Positions 1 to 6,795 of a DNA stretch of 15,231 bases are shown piece after piece (the first letter of the stretch is position 1; each line of letters opens with the position of its first letter). The notes beneath the pieces were generated by a model. It ran no database searches. It worked only from the letters and a program-made list of their open reading frames with translations, and had not been told where the DNA came from. The position numbers and the translations under genes are program-made. The DNA lies in contig CAYWTS010000045.1 in the NCBI GenBank assembly GCA_964461265.1, positions 1-15,231 of the forward strand. Direction: 5' to 3'. This DNA is from CAYWTS01 sp964461265 (GTDB lineage: Bacteria > Bacteroidota > Ignavibacteria > Tepidaquicellales > OLB5).

Positions 1-698
1 CAAGCCCTTATACATTCCTCCCCCCTGCCTGTAGAAACAGCACCGCCAACAGAGCCATCCACATAAAGTCCAGCACCTATTATGGGTGAATCACCAACCC
101 TTCCGTGAAGCTTCCACGCAGTTCCGCTGGTTGTGCAGGATGCAGATATATGCCCTTCACAGTCTATAGCCACCATCCCGATAGTATCGTGGTTACCGTC
201 ATCGTTAATACCGAGCCTTTTCTTTTCATCGGTTGTAAGCGGCTGAAGAGTAAAATCTTCGGTGTGAAATTCCTGTGATTTTGCAATTTCGCTGTCTTTC
301 CATTCTTTATACCGTTTTATTGAGGTTTCTGTAAGAAGTGTCTCGGATTTGAATCCGTTCATTAATGCAAATTTATATGCTCCGTCGCCAGCAAGTACTG
401 TATGTTCTGTTTTTTCAAGAATTAAACGAGCAACCGAAATCGGGTGTTTAATATGTTCAAGAAAAATTACAGAGCCTATACGTGCATTCCAATCCATAAT
501 TGCAGCATCAAGCGTGACTCTGCCCTCATTATCAGGCAGTCCGCCGTAACCTACGCTAAGAACGTTCGGGTCAGCCTCTGCAACCTTAACTCCTTCCTCC
601 ACTGCATCAAGCGAATTTCCTCCGTCAATGAGTATTTGGTAGGCTTTTTCGTTTGCAGCTACTCCGTGCTTCCAGGTTGATATTACAAGTGGTTCCAT
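1..698 (-). CDS. N4-(beta-N-acetylglucosaminyl)-L-asparaginase (glycosylasparaginase), 3' end outside window
   Basis: Ntn-hydrolase that cleaves the amide bond between N-acetylglucosamine and asparagine. The first 232 residues are visible and the C-terminus lies beyond the left edge. Family motifs are clear: STW near the N-terminus (W9), VGYGGLP (49-55), HIKHPISVAR (82-91), then HDTIGM with the autocatalytic nucleophile Thr172. Asp171-Thr172 is the expected self-cleavage site that makes the alpha and beta chains. Downstream ligands keep the spacing I recall for the Flavobacterium (Elizabethkingia) meningosepticum enzyme: Thr190, Arg200, Asp203, Thr223 and Gly224, which are 18, 28, 31, 51 and 52 residues after the nucleophile. 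The start is fixed because an in-frame TAA directly precedes the ATG. The chain begins almost at the catalytic fold and shows no signal peptide, so a cytoplasmic enzyme is inferred, unlike exported relatives. A less specific isoaspartyl peptidase activity is the main alternative. Confidence 0.93.
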   Translation of the reverse strand, partial: MEPLVISTWKHGVAANEKAYQILIDGGNSLDAVEEGVKVAEADPNVLSVGYGGLPDNEGRVTLDAAIMDWNARIGSVIFLEHIKHPISVARLILEKTEHTVLAGDGAYKFALMNGFKSETLLTETSIKRYKEWKDSEIAKSQEFHTEDFTLQPLTTDEKKRLGINDDGNHDTIGMVAIDCEGHISASCTTSGTAWKLHGRVGDSPIIGAGLYVDGSVGGAVSTGRGEECIRA

Positions 699-869
699 TT
701 ACAAATTTATAATTATATTACCAAATAGTCTATTAACTGATTAAAATAATTTCTAAGTTTGAATACTAGCCAGAGCAGATAGTGCCGCGACTTTAATAAA
801 ACAAAGCCGAAAATATCCTAAGCAGCAAAATATTGAACGTTAAGTTTTGCTACTATTAAAAATTTATTA
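699..869. other. Divergent intergenic region
   Basis: This 171-base AT-rich spacer separates the leftward glycosylasparaginase from the rightward acetyltransferase and must hold both promoters if each has its own. TAnnTTTG-like octamers occur on the plus strand (754-761) and the minus strand (702-709), but neither has an upstream TTG at usual spacing. I see no reading frame, RNA gene or strong inverted repeat. Confidence 0.4.
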
Positions 870-1460
870 ATGTTGAAAATTTTTAAACCTGAAATAAAAC
901 CTGAAGATTTTTTTAAAGATCTTCCGCAGCTTGAAACACCGCGTTTAAAACTCAGGAAACTTTCGATGAGAGACTCAAATGATATCTTTGAATATGCTTG
1001 TGACCGTGAAGTTGCAAAATACGTTAGTTGGGATTTTCACCGTTCGGTTGCAGATTCAATACACTTCATCAGAATAATACTTCATAATTATTCCGTTGGT
1101 GAACCATCACCATGGGGAATAGTTTATACAGAACTGAATAAGCTTATAGGAACTATAGGTTTTCATAACAGATCGGTTGAGCACAAACGTGCAGAAATAG
1201 GATATGCTCTTTCATCAGCTTTTTGGAACAGGGGCATAATGACAGAAGCGTTACGTGAAGTAATACGTTTCGGCTTCGAAGCAATGGAACTTAACAGGAT
1301 AGAAGCTAAATGTGTTGATGAAAATTCAGCTTCAGAAAGAGTAATGATTAAATGCGGTATGGCTTATGAAGGAACCTTAAGAGAGTACCACAGGAAAAAT
1401 GAATTATTCCAGAACCTTAAAATTTATTCTATACTAAGAAATCAATATTTACTCATTTAA
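870..1460 (+). CDS. GNAT N-acetyltransferase, RimJ/RimL-like
   Basis: A 196-residue acetyltransferase that would move an acetyl group from acetyl-CoA to an amine. The RimJ/RimL branch (ribosomal protein N-termini, or small molecules such as spermidine and antibiotics) fits best. The sequence shows ETPRLKLRKL (22-31) opening the fold, LIGTIGFHN (92-100), the strand AEIGYAL (108-114), the acetyl-CoA loop WNRGIMTEAL (119-128), and late motif ENSASERVMIKCGM (151-164) followed by EGTLRE. About 20 residues precede the GNAT fold, with a charged KPEIKPEDFFKD stretch. An in-frame TGA lies 11 codons upstream and there is no earlier ATG, so this start is the likely one. It is followed after 8 bases by a small uncharacterised gene, probably on the same transcript. 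The substrate cannot be read from the sequence. Confidence 0.9.
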   Translation: MLKIFKPEIKPEDFFKDLPQLETPRLKLRKLSMRDSNDIFEYACDREVAKYVSWDFHRSVADSIHFIRIILHNYSVGEPSPWGIVYTELNKLIGTIGFHNRSVEHKRAEIGYALSSAFWNRGIMTEALREVIRFGFEAMELNRIEAKCVDENSASERVMIKCGMAYEGTLREYHRKNELFQNLKIYSILRNQYLLI

Positions 1461-1468
1461 ACGAAAAT

Positions 1469-1987
1469 TTGAAGACACAAGATAAACAAAGAGAAGTTTT
1501 ATCAATGCTCAGAAAATATGAAGGTAATTACCGCGGCATTGGGTACAACCACGAAGAAAAAAAGTTCAGGGGGAGGTTAAACATAAAGCCTGTTGTAAAT
1601 AATAAAGGTATTTATATACATTACACAGCAATTGGTACACACGGTGATTATCTGAACAAGCAGGCTACTTTATATTCCAAAGAAACTGCTATTTACAACG
1701 AAGAACATAATACGATTGCCCTTGACCATGAAAATAATTTAAAGCTTTGGAACCTGAACAGTAACTTAGGTACAATGATAACATTTGATTTCCGAGGTAT
1801 GAAGTATATCACTAACCAAAAGCATGTCATAATCTTTGGTTACGGAAAAATTGAGGATAATACAAATTTCAGGGAAGAAATTACATTTGAGCTGTGGGAT
1901 AATGGTGATATCGGATATAACTATACCTGGGGAGAACCGAAAGGCACATTTCTTGCTCATTCTTCGGTTACTATGAAAAAGACTTAA
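1469..1987 (+). CDS. Hypothetical small predicted beta-barrel protein
   Basis: I do not recognise this gene with certainty. It encodes 172 residues from a TTG at 1469, or 160 residues from an in-frame ATG at 1505. Neither start has a Shine-Dalgarno sequence. The TTG sits only 8 bases after the upstream stop, while the ATG starts right at the fold. From residue 13 on the protein is mostly alternating hydrophobic strands with Gly and aromatic turns: EGNYRGIGYN near the start, ITFELWDNGDIGYNYTWGEP near the end, closing in SSVTMKK. This layout recalls calycin-like barrels such as DUF1579 or nitrobindin-type proteins, where a short N-terminal helix leads into a 'GxWxGxG'-like strand. That similarity is by eye only. 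It has no signal peptide and no membrane helix, so it is probably cytoplasmic. It is likely cotranscribed with the acetyltransferase. Confidence 0.72.
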   Translation: MKTQDKQREVLSMLRKYEGNYRGIGYNHEEKKFRGRLNIKPVVNNKGIYIHYTAIGTHGDYLNKQATLYSKETAIYNEEHNTIALDHENNLKLWNLNSNLGTMITFDFRGMKYITNQKHVIIFGYGKIEDNTNFREEITFELWDNGDIGYNYTWGEPKGTFLAHSSVTMKKT

Positions 1988-2053
1988 AAAATACCCCCAT
2001 TCTAACCATAATTGCACTAAAAAAAATAAACTCATTTATCCCAAACATTTGCA

Positions 2054-2084
2054 TTTGATAATTATCGGACAATTTTTATAATTG
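2054..2084 (+). promoter_or_regulatory. Candidate promoter of the Gld-type ABC cluster
   Basis: TTGATA at 2055-2060 and a perfect TATAAT at 2077-2082 are separated by 16 bases, a good sigma70 arrangement. The same bases can be read as the Bacteroidota form TTTG (2054-2057), 19 bases, then TATAATTG (2077-2084), which misses the TAnnTTTG consensus at one position. Transcription would start near 2089-2091, about 13 bases before the ATG of the ATPase gene. The surrounding spacer (1988-2102) holds no other recognisable element. Confidence 0.5.
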
Positions 2085-2102
2085 TGATTCAAAAATAAAA
2101 AA

Positions 2103-3041
2103 ATGTCAATAAAAGCAACAAATTTAACAAAATACTACGGAAATACCTTAGCTGTAGATAACATAACGTTCGAAGTTGATAAGGGTGAAATTCTGGGTTT
2201 CCTGGGTCCTAACGGAGCAGGAAAATCAACAACAATGAAGATACTCACAACATTTTTACCCCCAACATCTGGAACGGTTGAAATTGACGGACTGGATGTC
2301 GAAGAAAACTCACTCGAAGTCAGGAGGAAAATCGGCTACCTGCCCGAGCAGAACCCATTGTATTTCGATATGGATGTAGTATCCTATCTGGATTACGTAG
2401 GAGCACTCGATGGAATACCTAAAGAAAATATCAAAAAACGCAGGGAAGAAATGATACATATTTGCGGGCTTGAAGAAATGAGAAACAGAACAATCGGACA
2501 GCTTTCAAAAGGTTATAAACAAAGAGTAGGACTGGCACAGGCTATGATAAACAATCCCGAGCTTCTTATTCTTGACGAACCCACTTCAGGGTTGGATCCA
2601 AACCAGATAATAGAGATACGTAACCTGATAAAAAAGCTCGGCAAACAGAAAACCGTAATACTTTCCACACACATACTTTCCGAAGTGCAGGCTACATGCA
2701 ACCGGGTCATTATTGTGAACAAAGGCAAAATTGTTGCCGATGGCAATATAGAAGAACTGCAGCAGCAGTCAAAGGGGCAAAGCATTGTCACACTTGAGGT
2801 TAAAAACAACACCGATAAAAATAACCTTGCTTCTCAACTAAGATACTGCAGGGGTGTAAATAAAGTTGAGTTTGCCAAGGAAACCGATGGCTCTTACATC
2901 TTTAATATCTACGGAGAAAAAGGAATTGACTTGAGAGAAGTTATTTCGAACAAGGTGATGGAACAGAAAGCCACGCTTCTTTCGATGCAGTCAAAACAAT
3001 CTTCGCTAGAAGATATTTTCAGAGAACTGACCAAGAAATAA
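2103..3041 (+). CDS. ABC transporter ATP-binding protein, GldA-like
   Basis: The 312-residue cytoplasmic ATPase of an ABC transporter, expected to dimerise and drive the neighbouring permease. All ATPase motifs are intact: Walker A GPNGAGKS (35-42), Q-loop at Gln83 in YLPEQNPLY, signature LSKGYKQR (134-141), Walker B LLILDEP (154-160) with catalytic Glu159, D-loop SGLD (162-165) and switch His190. The PEQNPLY loop and LSKGYKQRVG signature are typical of the GldA/CcmA/NatA group. After about residue 225 there is a roughly 85-residue C-terminal domain ending in SLEDIFRELT, also usual in this group. The leader before the ATG is A-rich with no Shine-Dalgarno. The permease gene starts 14 bases after the stop, so the two are surely cotranscribed. 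GldA function in gliding is known in Flavobacterium, but nothing here shows that this cell glides. Confidence 0.93.
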   Translation: MSIKATNLTKYYGNTLAVDNITFEVDKGEILGFLGPNGAGKSTTMKILTTFLPPTSGTVEIDGLDVEENSLEVRRKIGYLPEQNPLYFDMDVVSYLDYVGALDGIPKENIKKRREEMIHICGLEEMRNRTIGQLSKGYKQRVGLAQAMINNPELLILDEPTSGLDPNQIIEIRNLIKKLGKQKTVILSTHILSEVQATCNRVIIVNKGKIVADGNIEELQQQSKGQSIVTLEVKNNTDKNNLASQLRYCRGVNKVEFAKETDGSYIFNIYGEKGIDLREVISNKVMEQKATLLSMQSKQSSLEDIFRELTKK

Positions 3042-3055
3042 ATAAATTCCAGAAA

Positions 3056-3763
3056 ATGCAAAACATTAAAACAATATATATAAAAGAACTAAAATCTTAT
3101 TTTAACTCTCCCATTGCATATATCGTAATCATAGTTTTCCTCGCAATTGTAGGATGGTTTTTCACAAACAGTTTATTCGCAAATAATCTTTCTACGCTCC
3201 GCGGGATGTTCGATATTATTCCATTCGTATTCTTGTTTTTCATACCTGCCATAACAATGCGCAGCTTTTCGGAAGAAAAGAAACAGGGAACAATTGAACT
3301 GCTGCTTACAAAACCCGTTACCGATTACGAACTTGTTATCGGAAAATTCTTTTCAGCCTGGTTCCTAACCCTTTTTACCCTGCTCCCCACTCTGCTCTAT
3401 TTTATTACGCTTATCACTTTGGGTGAACTTGATTACGGCTCGGTAATAGGTGGATACTTAGGACTGATACTGCTGAGTGCAGTATATGTGGGAATAGGAA
3501 TTTTTACATCCTCGCTGACCGAGAACCAGGTAATAGCGTTCATCGCGGGTTTCCTTGTCATGTTTATTTTATTCATGCTCGGAAAGATACTGATGCAGGT
3601 TTCGCCTGCACTGGTTTCAGCAGTTGAGTACATCAGCACCGATTACCACCTAACCAACATATCAAGAGGCGTGATAGATTCAAGGGATATTATTTATTAC
3701 TTCTCGATGATATTTTTTATGATTTTCCTTACAAAGATATCACTTGAAAGCCGTAAATGGTGA
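3056..3763 (+). CDS. ABC transporter permease, GldF-like (ABC-2 type)
   Basis: A 235-residue inner-membrane protein with about six helices (roughly 20-38, 52-68, 100-122, 130-150, 157-178 and 211-228). The cytoplasmic loop MRSFSEEKKQGTIELLL (68-84) followed by TKPVTDYELVIGKF is the hallmark of the GldF/NosY-type ABC-2 permeases and is the likely contact with the ATPase. Size and layout match GldF. It lies between the ATPase gene (14-base gap) and the GldG-like gene (44-base gap), the order expected for an ATPase-permease-auxiliary complex. The N-terminal stretch MQNIKTIYIKELKSYFNSP is the amphipathic entry helix often seen in this family. The transported substrate is unknown. In other members of this permease group roles range from gliding to copper-enzyme maturation. 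Confidence 0.92.
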   Translation: MQNIKTIYIKELKSYFNSPIAYIVIIVFLAIVGWFFTNSLFANNLSTLRGMFDIIPFVFLFFIPAITMRSFSEEKKQGTIELLLTKPVTDYELVIGKFFSAWFLTLFTLLPTLLYFITLITLGELDYGSVIGGYLGLILLSAVYVGIGIFTSSLTENQVIAFIAGFLVMFILFMLGKILMQVSPALVSAVEYISTDYHLTNISRGVIDSRDIIYYFSMIFFMIFLTKISLESRKW

Positions 3764-3807
3764 ATCAATAAGTTTTTAAAAACAAACAGAACAATTTTTA
3801 ATATAAT

Positions 3808-5541
3808 ATGTCAAACGAATTAGAACAAAACTCTGAACAGTTACACGAAGAAAACCAGCAGGAAGAAACGGAAGAATTTACCGTTGATGAAAGGCTTGAG
3901 AAAAGTCAGAAGAAAACAGAATCCAGACGCCAGCAAGCCATCATTAGAACCCTGCTTGTTCTTGGAATAATTGTTTTCATTAACATAATTGCTATCTACC
4001 TATTCTTCAGAATTGACCTGACTAAAAATAAGATATACACACTTTCGGATGCAAGCCGGCAGGTTGTGGGCAACCTTGAAGATAAACTTGTGATAAAATC
4101 ATACTTTACCGATAACCTCCCGGCTCCTTATAACAACACACGAAGATACCTGCAGGAAATTCTTGACGATTACAGAAACTATTCGAAAGGTAACATGAAC
4201 TATGAAATTATCAGTCCCTCGGATGAAACAAAGCTTGAAGAAGAGGCACAGAAATACGGTATACCTCCGGTTCAGCTGCAGACTTACAAAGATGACAGGG
4301 CTGAGGCAATTAAAGCTTATGTTGGTCTGGTAATTTTGTATGGCGGAAAACAGGAAACTATTCCGTTCCTTGGCAACATCCAGAATCTGGAGTATGAAAT
4401 TACTGGAGCTATAAGAAGGCTTACACAAAGCCAGCTTAAAAAGGTTGGTATCCTTTCAGGACAGGACATCCCGGGCGTAGATAAGATTTCTAAAGTCAAT
4501 CAGTATCTTTCAAAATACTACAATGTTACTCCCATAGATGCATCCAAGAACAACCCCATCCCGAACGATGTTGCAGTTCTTATTGTATTCACACCCAAAT
4601 CACAGACTCCAAATATGATGATGCAGCAAACAAAGCCGCCCACTGCAATTCCGGAAAATATTAAATTTGCTATCGACCAGTATATTATGAACGGCGGTAA
4701 AGTGATTTTTATGATGAGCCGTGTTGCAGTTTCTACGCAACAACAATACCAGATTGCACAAATACTCGGCTCGGGGCTGGAAGATATGTTAGAGGGTTAC
4801 GGAATTAAAATGGGCAATCGTATTTTAAAAGATAAAGAATGTGCATTTGTTTCGGTACCGATGTCACAGGGTCCTATTCAAATGTACACACAGGTTCCTT
4901 TCCCGTGGTATCCTAGAATAACTAATGTAAATAAAGACCTCCCCGCATTTTCGGGCATCGGGCAGATATTTCTTTCATTTACTACCGAGATAGATACTTC
5001 TTCGGCACAATCGAAGGGGATTAAGATAACACCTATAATAACGACATCTAATAAAACGGGTGCAGATGGCGAATTCTCGTTCATTAATATTACGGGTCAA
5101 ATGCTGCCTGACTCGATATTTAAGTATTCGAACCTAAACGTAGGTTCTATTTTCTCGGGCCAGTTTACAAGCTTTTACAGCGGAAAACCAGTTCCTGCCG
5201 ATACTGCAACCGGTGCTTCAGCACCTATACAGCCAAGCCAGGTGAAAACACAAAGTCCACCTGATACCAAGCTGATTGCAATAGGAAACGGTGATTTCGC
5301 GCTTGATGAATTCCGCGGACCCGATGAGAACCTTATTTTCTTTTCTAACTTAATAGATTTTATGGCTGATGATATCGGTTTATCTGAGATTAAGCTGAAA
5401 GATGCCAATCCGAAACCGCTGAAAACCCTTGAAGACAGTTCAAAGAAGCTGATTAAATACGGTTTGCTGGCTGTTCCGCCCGTTATAGTTCTTATTATTG
5501 GACTTGTTATGTGGAGAAGAAGAAAAGCTTTAACTTCGTAA
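3808..5541 (+). CDS. GldG-like ABC transporter auxiliary membrane protein
   Basis: A 577-residue protein of the GldG/ABC_transp_aux type, anchored by a helix at each end: about 46-68 and about 551-567, with the large middle part expected on the outer face of the inner membrane. The stretch FFRIDLTKNKIYTLSDASR (66-84) right after the first helix is diagnostic for the family, as is the closing block AIGNGDFALDEF (491-502) ... NLIFFSNLIDFMADDIGL. A predicted ABC-auxiliary domain lies between about 90 and 400. The first 45 residues are a Glu/Gln-rich cytoplasmic tail. Two proline- and glutamine-rich segments (about 262-286 and 464-488) look like flexible insertions. The chain ends in the basic MWRRRKALTS, consistent with a cytoplasmic C-terminus. 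It follows the permease by 44 bases. How it contributes to transport is not settled for any member that I know of. Confidence 0.9.
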   Translation: MSNELEQNSEQLHEENQQEETEEFTVDERLEKSQKKTESRRQQAIIRTLLVLGIIVFINIIAIYLFFRIDLTKNKIYTLSDASRQVVGNLEDKLVIKSYFTDNLPAPYNNTRRYLQEILDDYRNYSKGNMNYEIISPSDETKLEEEAQKYGIPPVQLQTYKDDRAEAIKAYVGLVILYGGKQETIPFLGNIQNLEYEITGAIRRLTQSQLKKVGILSGQDIPGVDKISKVNQYLSKYYNVTPIDASKNNPIPNDVAVLIVFTPKSQTPNMMMQQTKPPTAIPENIKFAIDQYIMNGGKVIFMMSRVAVSTQQQYQIAQILGSGLEDMLEGYGIKMGNRILKDKECAFVSVPMSQGPIQMYTQVPFPWYPRITNVNKDLPAFSGIGQIFLSFTTEIDTSSAQSKGIKITPIITTSNKTGADGEFSFINITGQMLPDSIFKYSNLNVGSIFSGQFTSFYSGKPVPADTATGASAPIQPSQVKTQSPPDTKLIAIGNGDFALDEFRGPDENLIFFSNLIDFMADDIGLSEIKLKDANPKPLKTLEDSSKKLIKYGLLAVPPVIVLIIGLVMWRRRKALTS

Positions 5542-5551
5542 AATATTATTT

Positions 5552-5675
5552 CGCAACCTGCTACTATAGTGGGGGCTTTCGCCAAAGGTTGCGGTTTCGA
5601 ATACTACAAACATAATAAGATAGAGCTATAGATTGTAACCGCAGGCTTCAGACTGCGTTTAATTAATTATTAAAC
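5552..5675 (+). repeat. Cluster of overlapping inverted repeats between the GldG-like and DUF4340 genes
   Basis: The 147-base spacer (5542-5688) holds four inverted repeats. A: CGCAACCT 5552-5559 with AGGTTGCG 5586-5593, a perfect 8-bp stem. B: TGCGGTT 5590-5596 with AACCGCA 5637-5643. C: 5640-5647 with 5650-5657, an 8-bp stem with one G-A mismatch and a 2-base turn. D: GTTTAAT 5657-5663 with ATTAAAC 5669-5675. B shares bases with both A and C, so B cannot form when either of them does. Nothing like a coding sequence is visible. The GC-rich palindrome C resembles the arms of REP-type intergenic repeats; alternatively the set is an mRNA processing or attenuation element. The inverted repeats are read directly; function is inference. 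Confidence 0.55.
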
Positions 5676-5688
5676 ATTTACTGTTAAA

Positions 5689-6645
5689 ATGAATAAATCG
5701 ACTAAATATTTACTAATTATTTTTGTAATTCTTGCCGTAATCGTTATCGTTTTCTTCAAAGGTAAGGATAAGATATCCACACAGAACGTTGAAGAAAAAC
5801 TGTTCATTGCAGATTCGTCAAAAATAGATAAGATAGAAATTGCACGCTCTAAAGACACAATAGTTCTCGAGAAAATCGGTGGATTATGGAAACTTTCCAG
5901 GCCAGTTGATTATCCCTGTGATACAAATGCAATTACACCTCTGTTAAGCAATTTACAGAATTTCAAAATAGAAAGCGTTATTTCGGAAAACCCGAAGAAT
6001 TTCGGTACGTATTTCGATACAACAAACAATTCATCGGTTACTGTTTACCAGGAAGGCAAACAGCTAGGAAGCTTCATACTCGGCAAGTCAGGGCAGGGAT
6101 ATGAAACCGCTTATCTTAAACGAGCTGAAGAGAACCGTGTTTTGCTGGCATCGAAGCTGGGAACGTTTAACTTCACAAAACCGCTCAAAGATTACCGCAA
6201 TAAACAAATGCTTGCTTTGCAGACCTTAACAATTTCTAAGATAGAGTGCAAATCAACCGATTCAAATAAAGTTGACTTCACAGCAATTAAAGATACAGCA
6301 GGCAGGTGGTTCATTGGTGCCGATTCGGTTGCAAAATCCACAATGGAAGGTTTTACAAACCTGTTTATAAATGCACAGACAGATGATTTCAAGGATACGG
6401 TTATAACCCAGTTCCCCGAACCGACATATTCAATTACCATACACAATTCACAACCCGGTATAGCACCGGTGGTGATAAACTTTTACAAGCAGGCAACTAC
6501 ACCTGTTGAATACATTGTCCAGATTTCGAACAATAAACAGCTCTTCAAATTCTCCGATGCATTCGCAGCAAGCTGGATGAAAAAACGCAAGGATTTGATA
6601 CCTGAACCGCAGAAGGAAGTAAAAACTGACGATAAGAAGAAGTAG
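5689..6645 (+). CDS. DUF4340 domain-containing membrane-anchored protein
   Basis: A 318-residue protein with a short basic start (MNKSTKY), one helix at about 7-24, and a long soluble part that should face away from the cytoplasm. The pattern IDKIEIARSKDTIVLEKIGGLWKLSRP (about 46-72) is the typical DUF4340 repeat, in which a hydrophobic strand pair is followed by 'xWxLxxP'. It appears again in weaker form near 186-215, ending AGRWFIGAD. Residues 142-150 (ETAYLKRAE) and the block around 165-172 fit the same family. The tail is highly charged (PEPQKEVKTDDKKK). DUF4340 genes are commonly found directly after GldG-like genes, and this order suggests that the protein is a periplasmic partner of the ABC complex. 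Its biochemical role is unknown. It starts 147 bases after the previous stop, an unusually large gap for this cluster. The terminator follows 75 bases after its stop. Confidence 0.85.
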   Translation: MNKSTKYLLIIFVILAVIVIVFFKGKDKISTQNVEEKLFIADSSKIDKIEIARSKDTIVLEKIGGLWKLSRPVDYPCDTNAITPLLSNLQNFKIESVISENPKNFGTYFDTTNNSSVTVYQEGKQLGSFILGKSGQGYETAYLKRAEENRVLLASKLGTFNFTKPLKDYRNKQMLALQTLTISKIECKSTDSNKVDFTAIKDTAGRWFIGADSVAKSTMEGFTNLFINAQTDDFKDTVITQFPEPTYSITIHNSQPGIAPVVINFYKQATTPVEYIVQISNNKQLFKFSDAFAASWMKKRKDLIPEPQKEVKTDDKKK

Positions 6646-6710
6646 TAGTTTCGTTAGTTAGTTAATCAGTTAATTAAGCAATTGTAGGGACTGACCGCTG
6701 TGCAGTCTGT

Positions 6711-6755
6711 AAAAAATTTAGCGGAGTTTTGAATTTACAAGACTCCGCTTTTTTT
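6711..6755. terminator. Bidirectional intrinsic terminator between convergent genes
   Basis: A perfect 8-bp stem, AGCGGAGT (6720-6727) with ACTCCGCT (6742-6749), encloses a 14-base loop. On the plus strand it runs into seven T residues (6749-6755). On the minus strand it is followed by three A residues and then six T residues (complement of 6711-6716). It lies 75 bases after the DUF4340 stop and 28 bases after the minus-strand stop at 6778, so it can end both convergent transcripts. Confidence 0.82.
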
Positions 6756-6760
6756 ATTTT

Positions 6761-6795
6761 TAAACCTTACAGGTTTTTTAAACCTGTAAAGTTTT
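6761..6795. terminator. Second long hairpin overlapping the end of the 820-residue gene
   Basis: TTACAGGTTT (6767-6776) pairs with AAACCTGTAA (6780-6789) around a 3-base loop. After one C-A mismatch the stem continues with AAAC/GTTT, giving about 14 pairs. The T residues after the stem on the plus strand (6792-6795) are few, and the minus strand has no T-run, so alone it is a weak terminator. It may back up the neighbouring terminator or protect the 3' end of the minus-strand mRNA. The minus-strand stop codon (6778-6780) lies at the loop edge. Confidence 0.5.

Noticed and set aside
702..709. TAAATTTG on the minus strand as a promoter of the glycosylasparaginase gene
   Set aside because: It ends only 3 bases before the ATG, which would require a leaderless transcript, and the nearest upstream TTTG is 12 bases away, too close.
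754..761. TAAGTTTG on the plus strand as a promoter of the acetyltransferase gene
   Set aside because: No TTG or TTTG lies 17-23 bases upstream, and the element is 108 bases from the ATG. A lone octamer is expected by chance in AT-rich DNA.
6653..6675. Short GTTA repeats after the DUF4340 gene
   Set aside because: Only a few imperfect tetranucleotide units are present, outside any gene and too short to argue for a variable repeat.
6690..6709. Second copy of the GC-rich palindrome seen at 5640-5657
   Set aside because: The two sites share only an 8-base match (GCAGTCTG) in opposite orientation and the rest does not align, so I do not call it a repeat pair.
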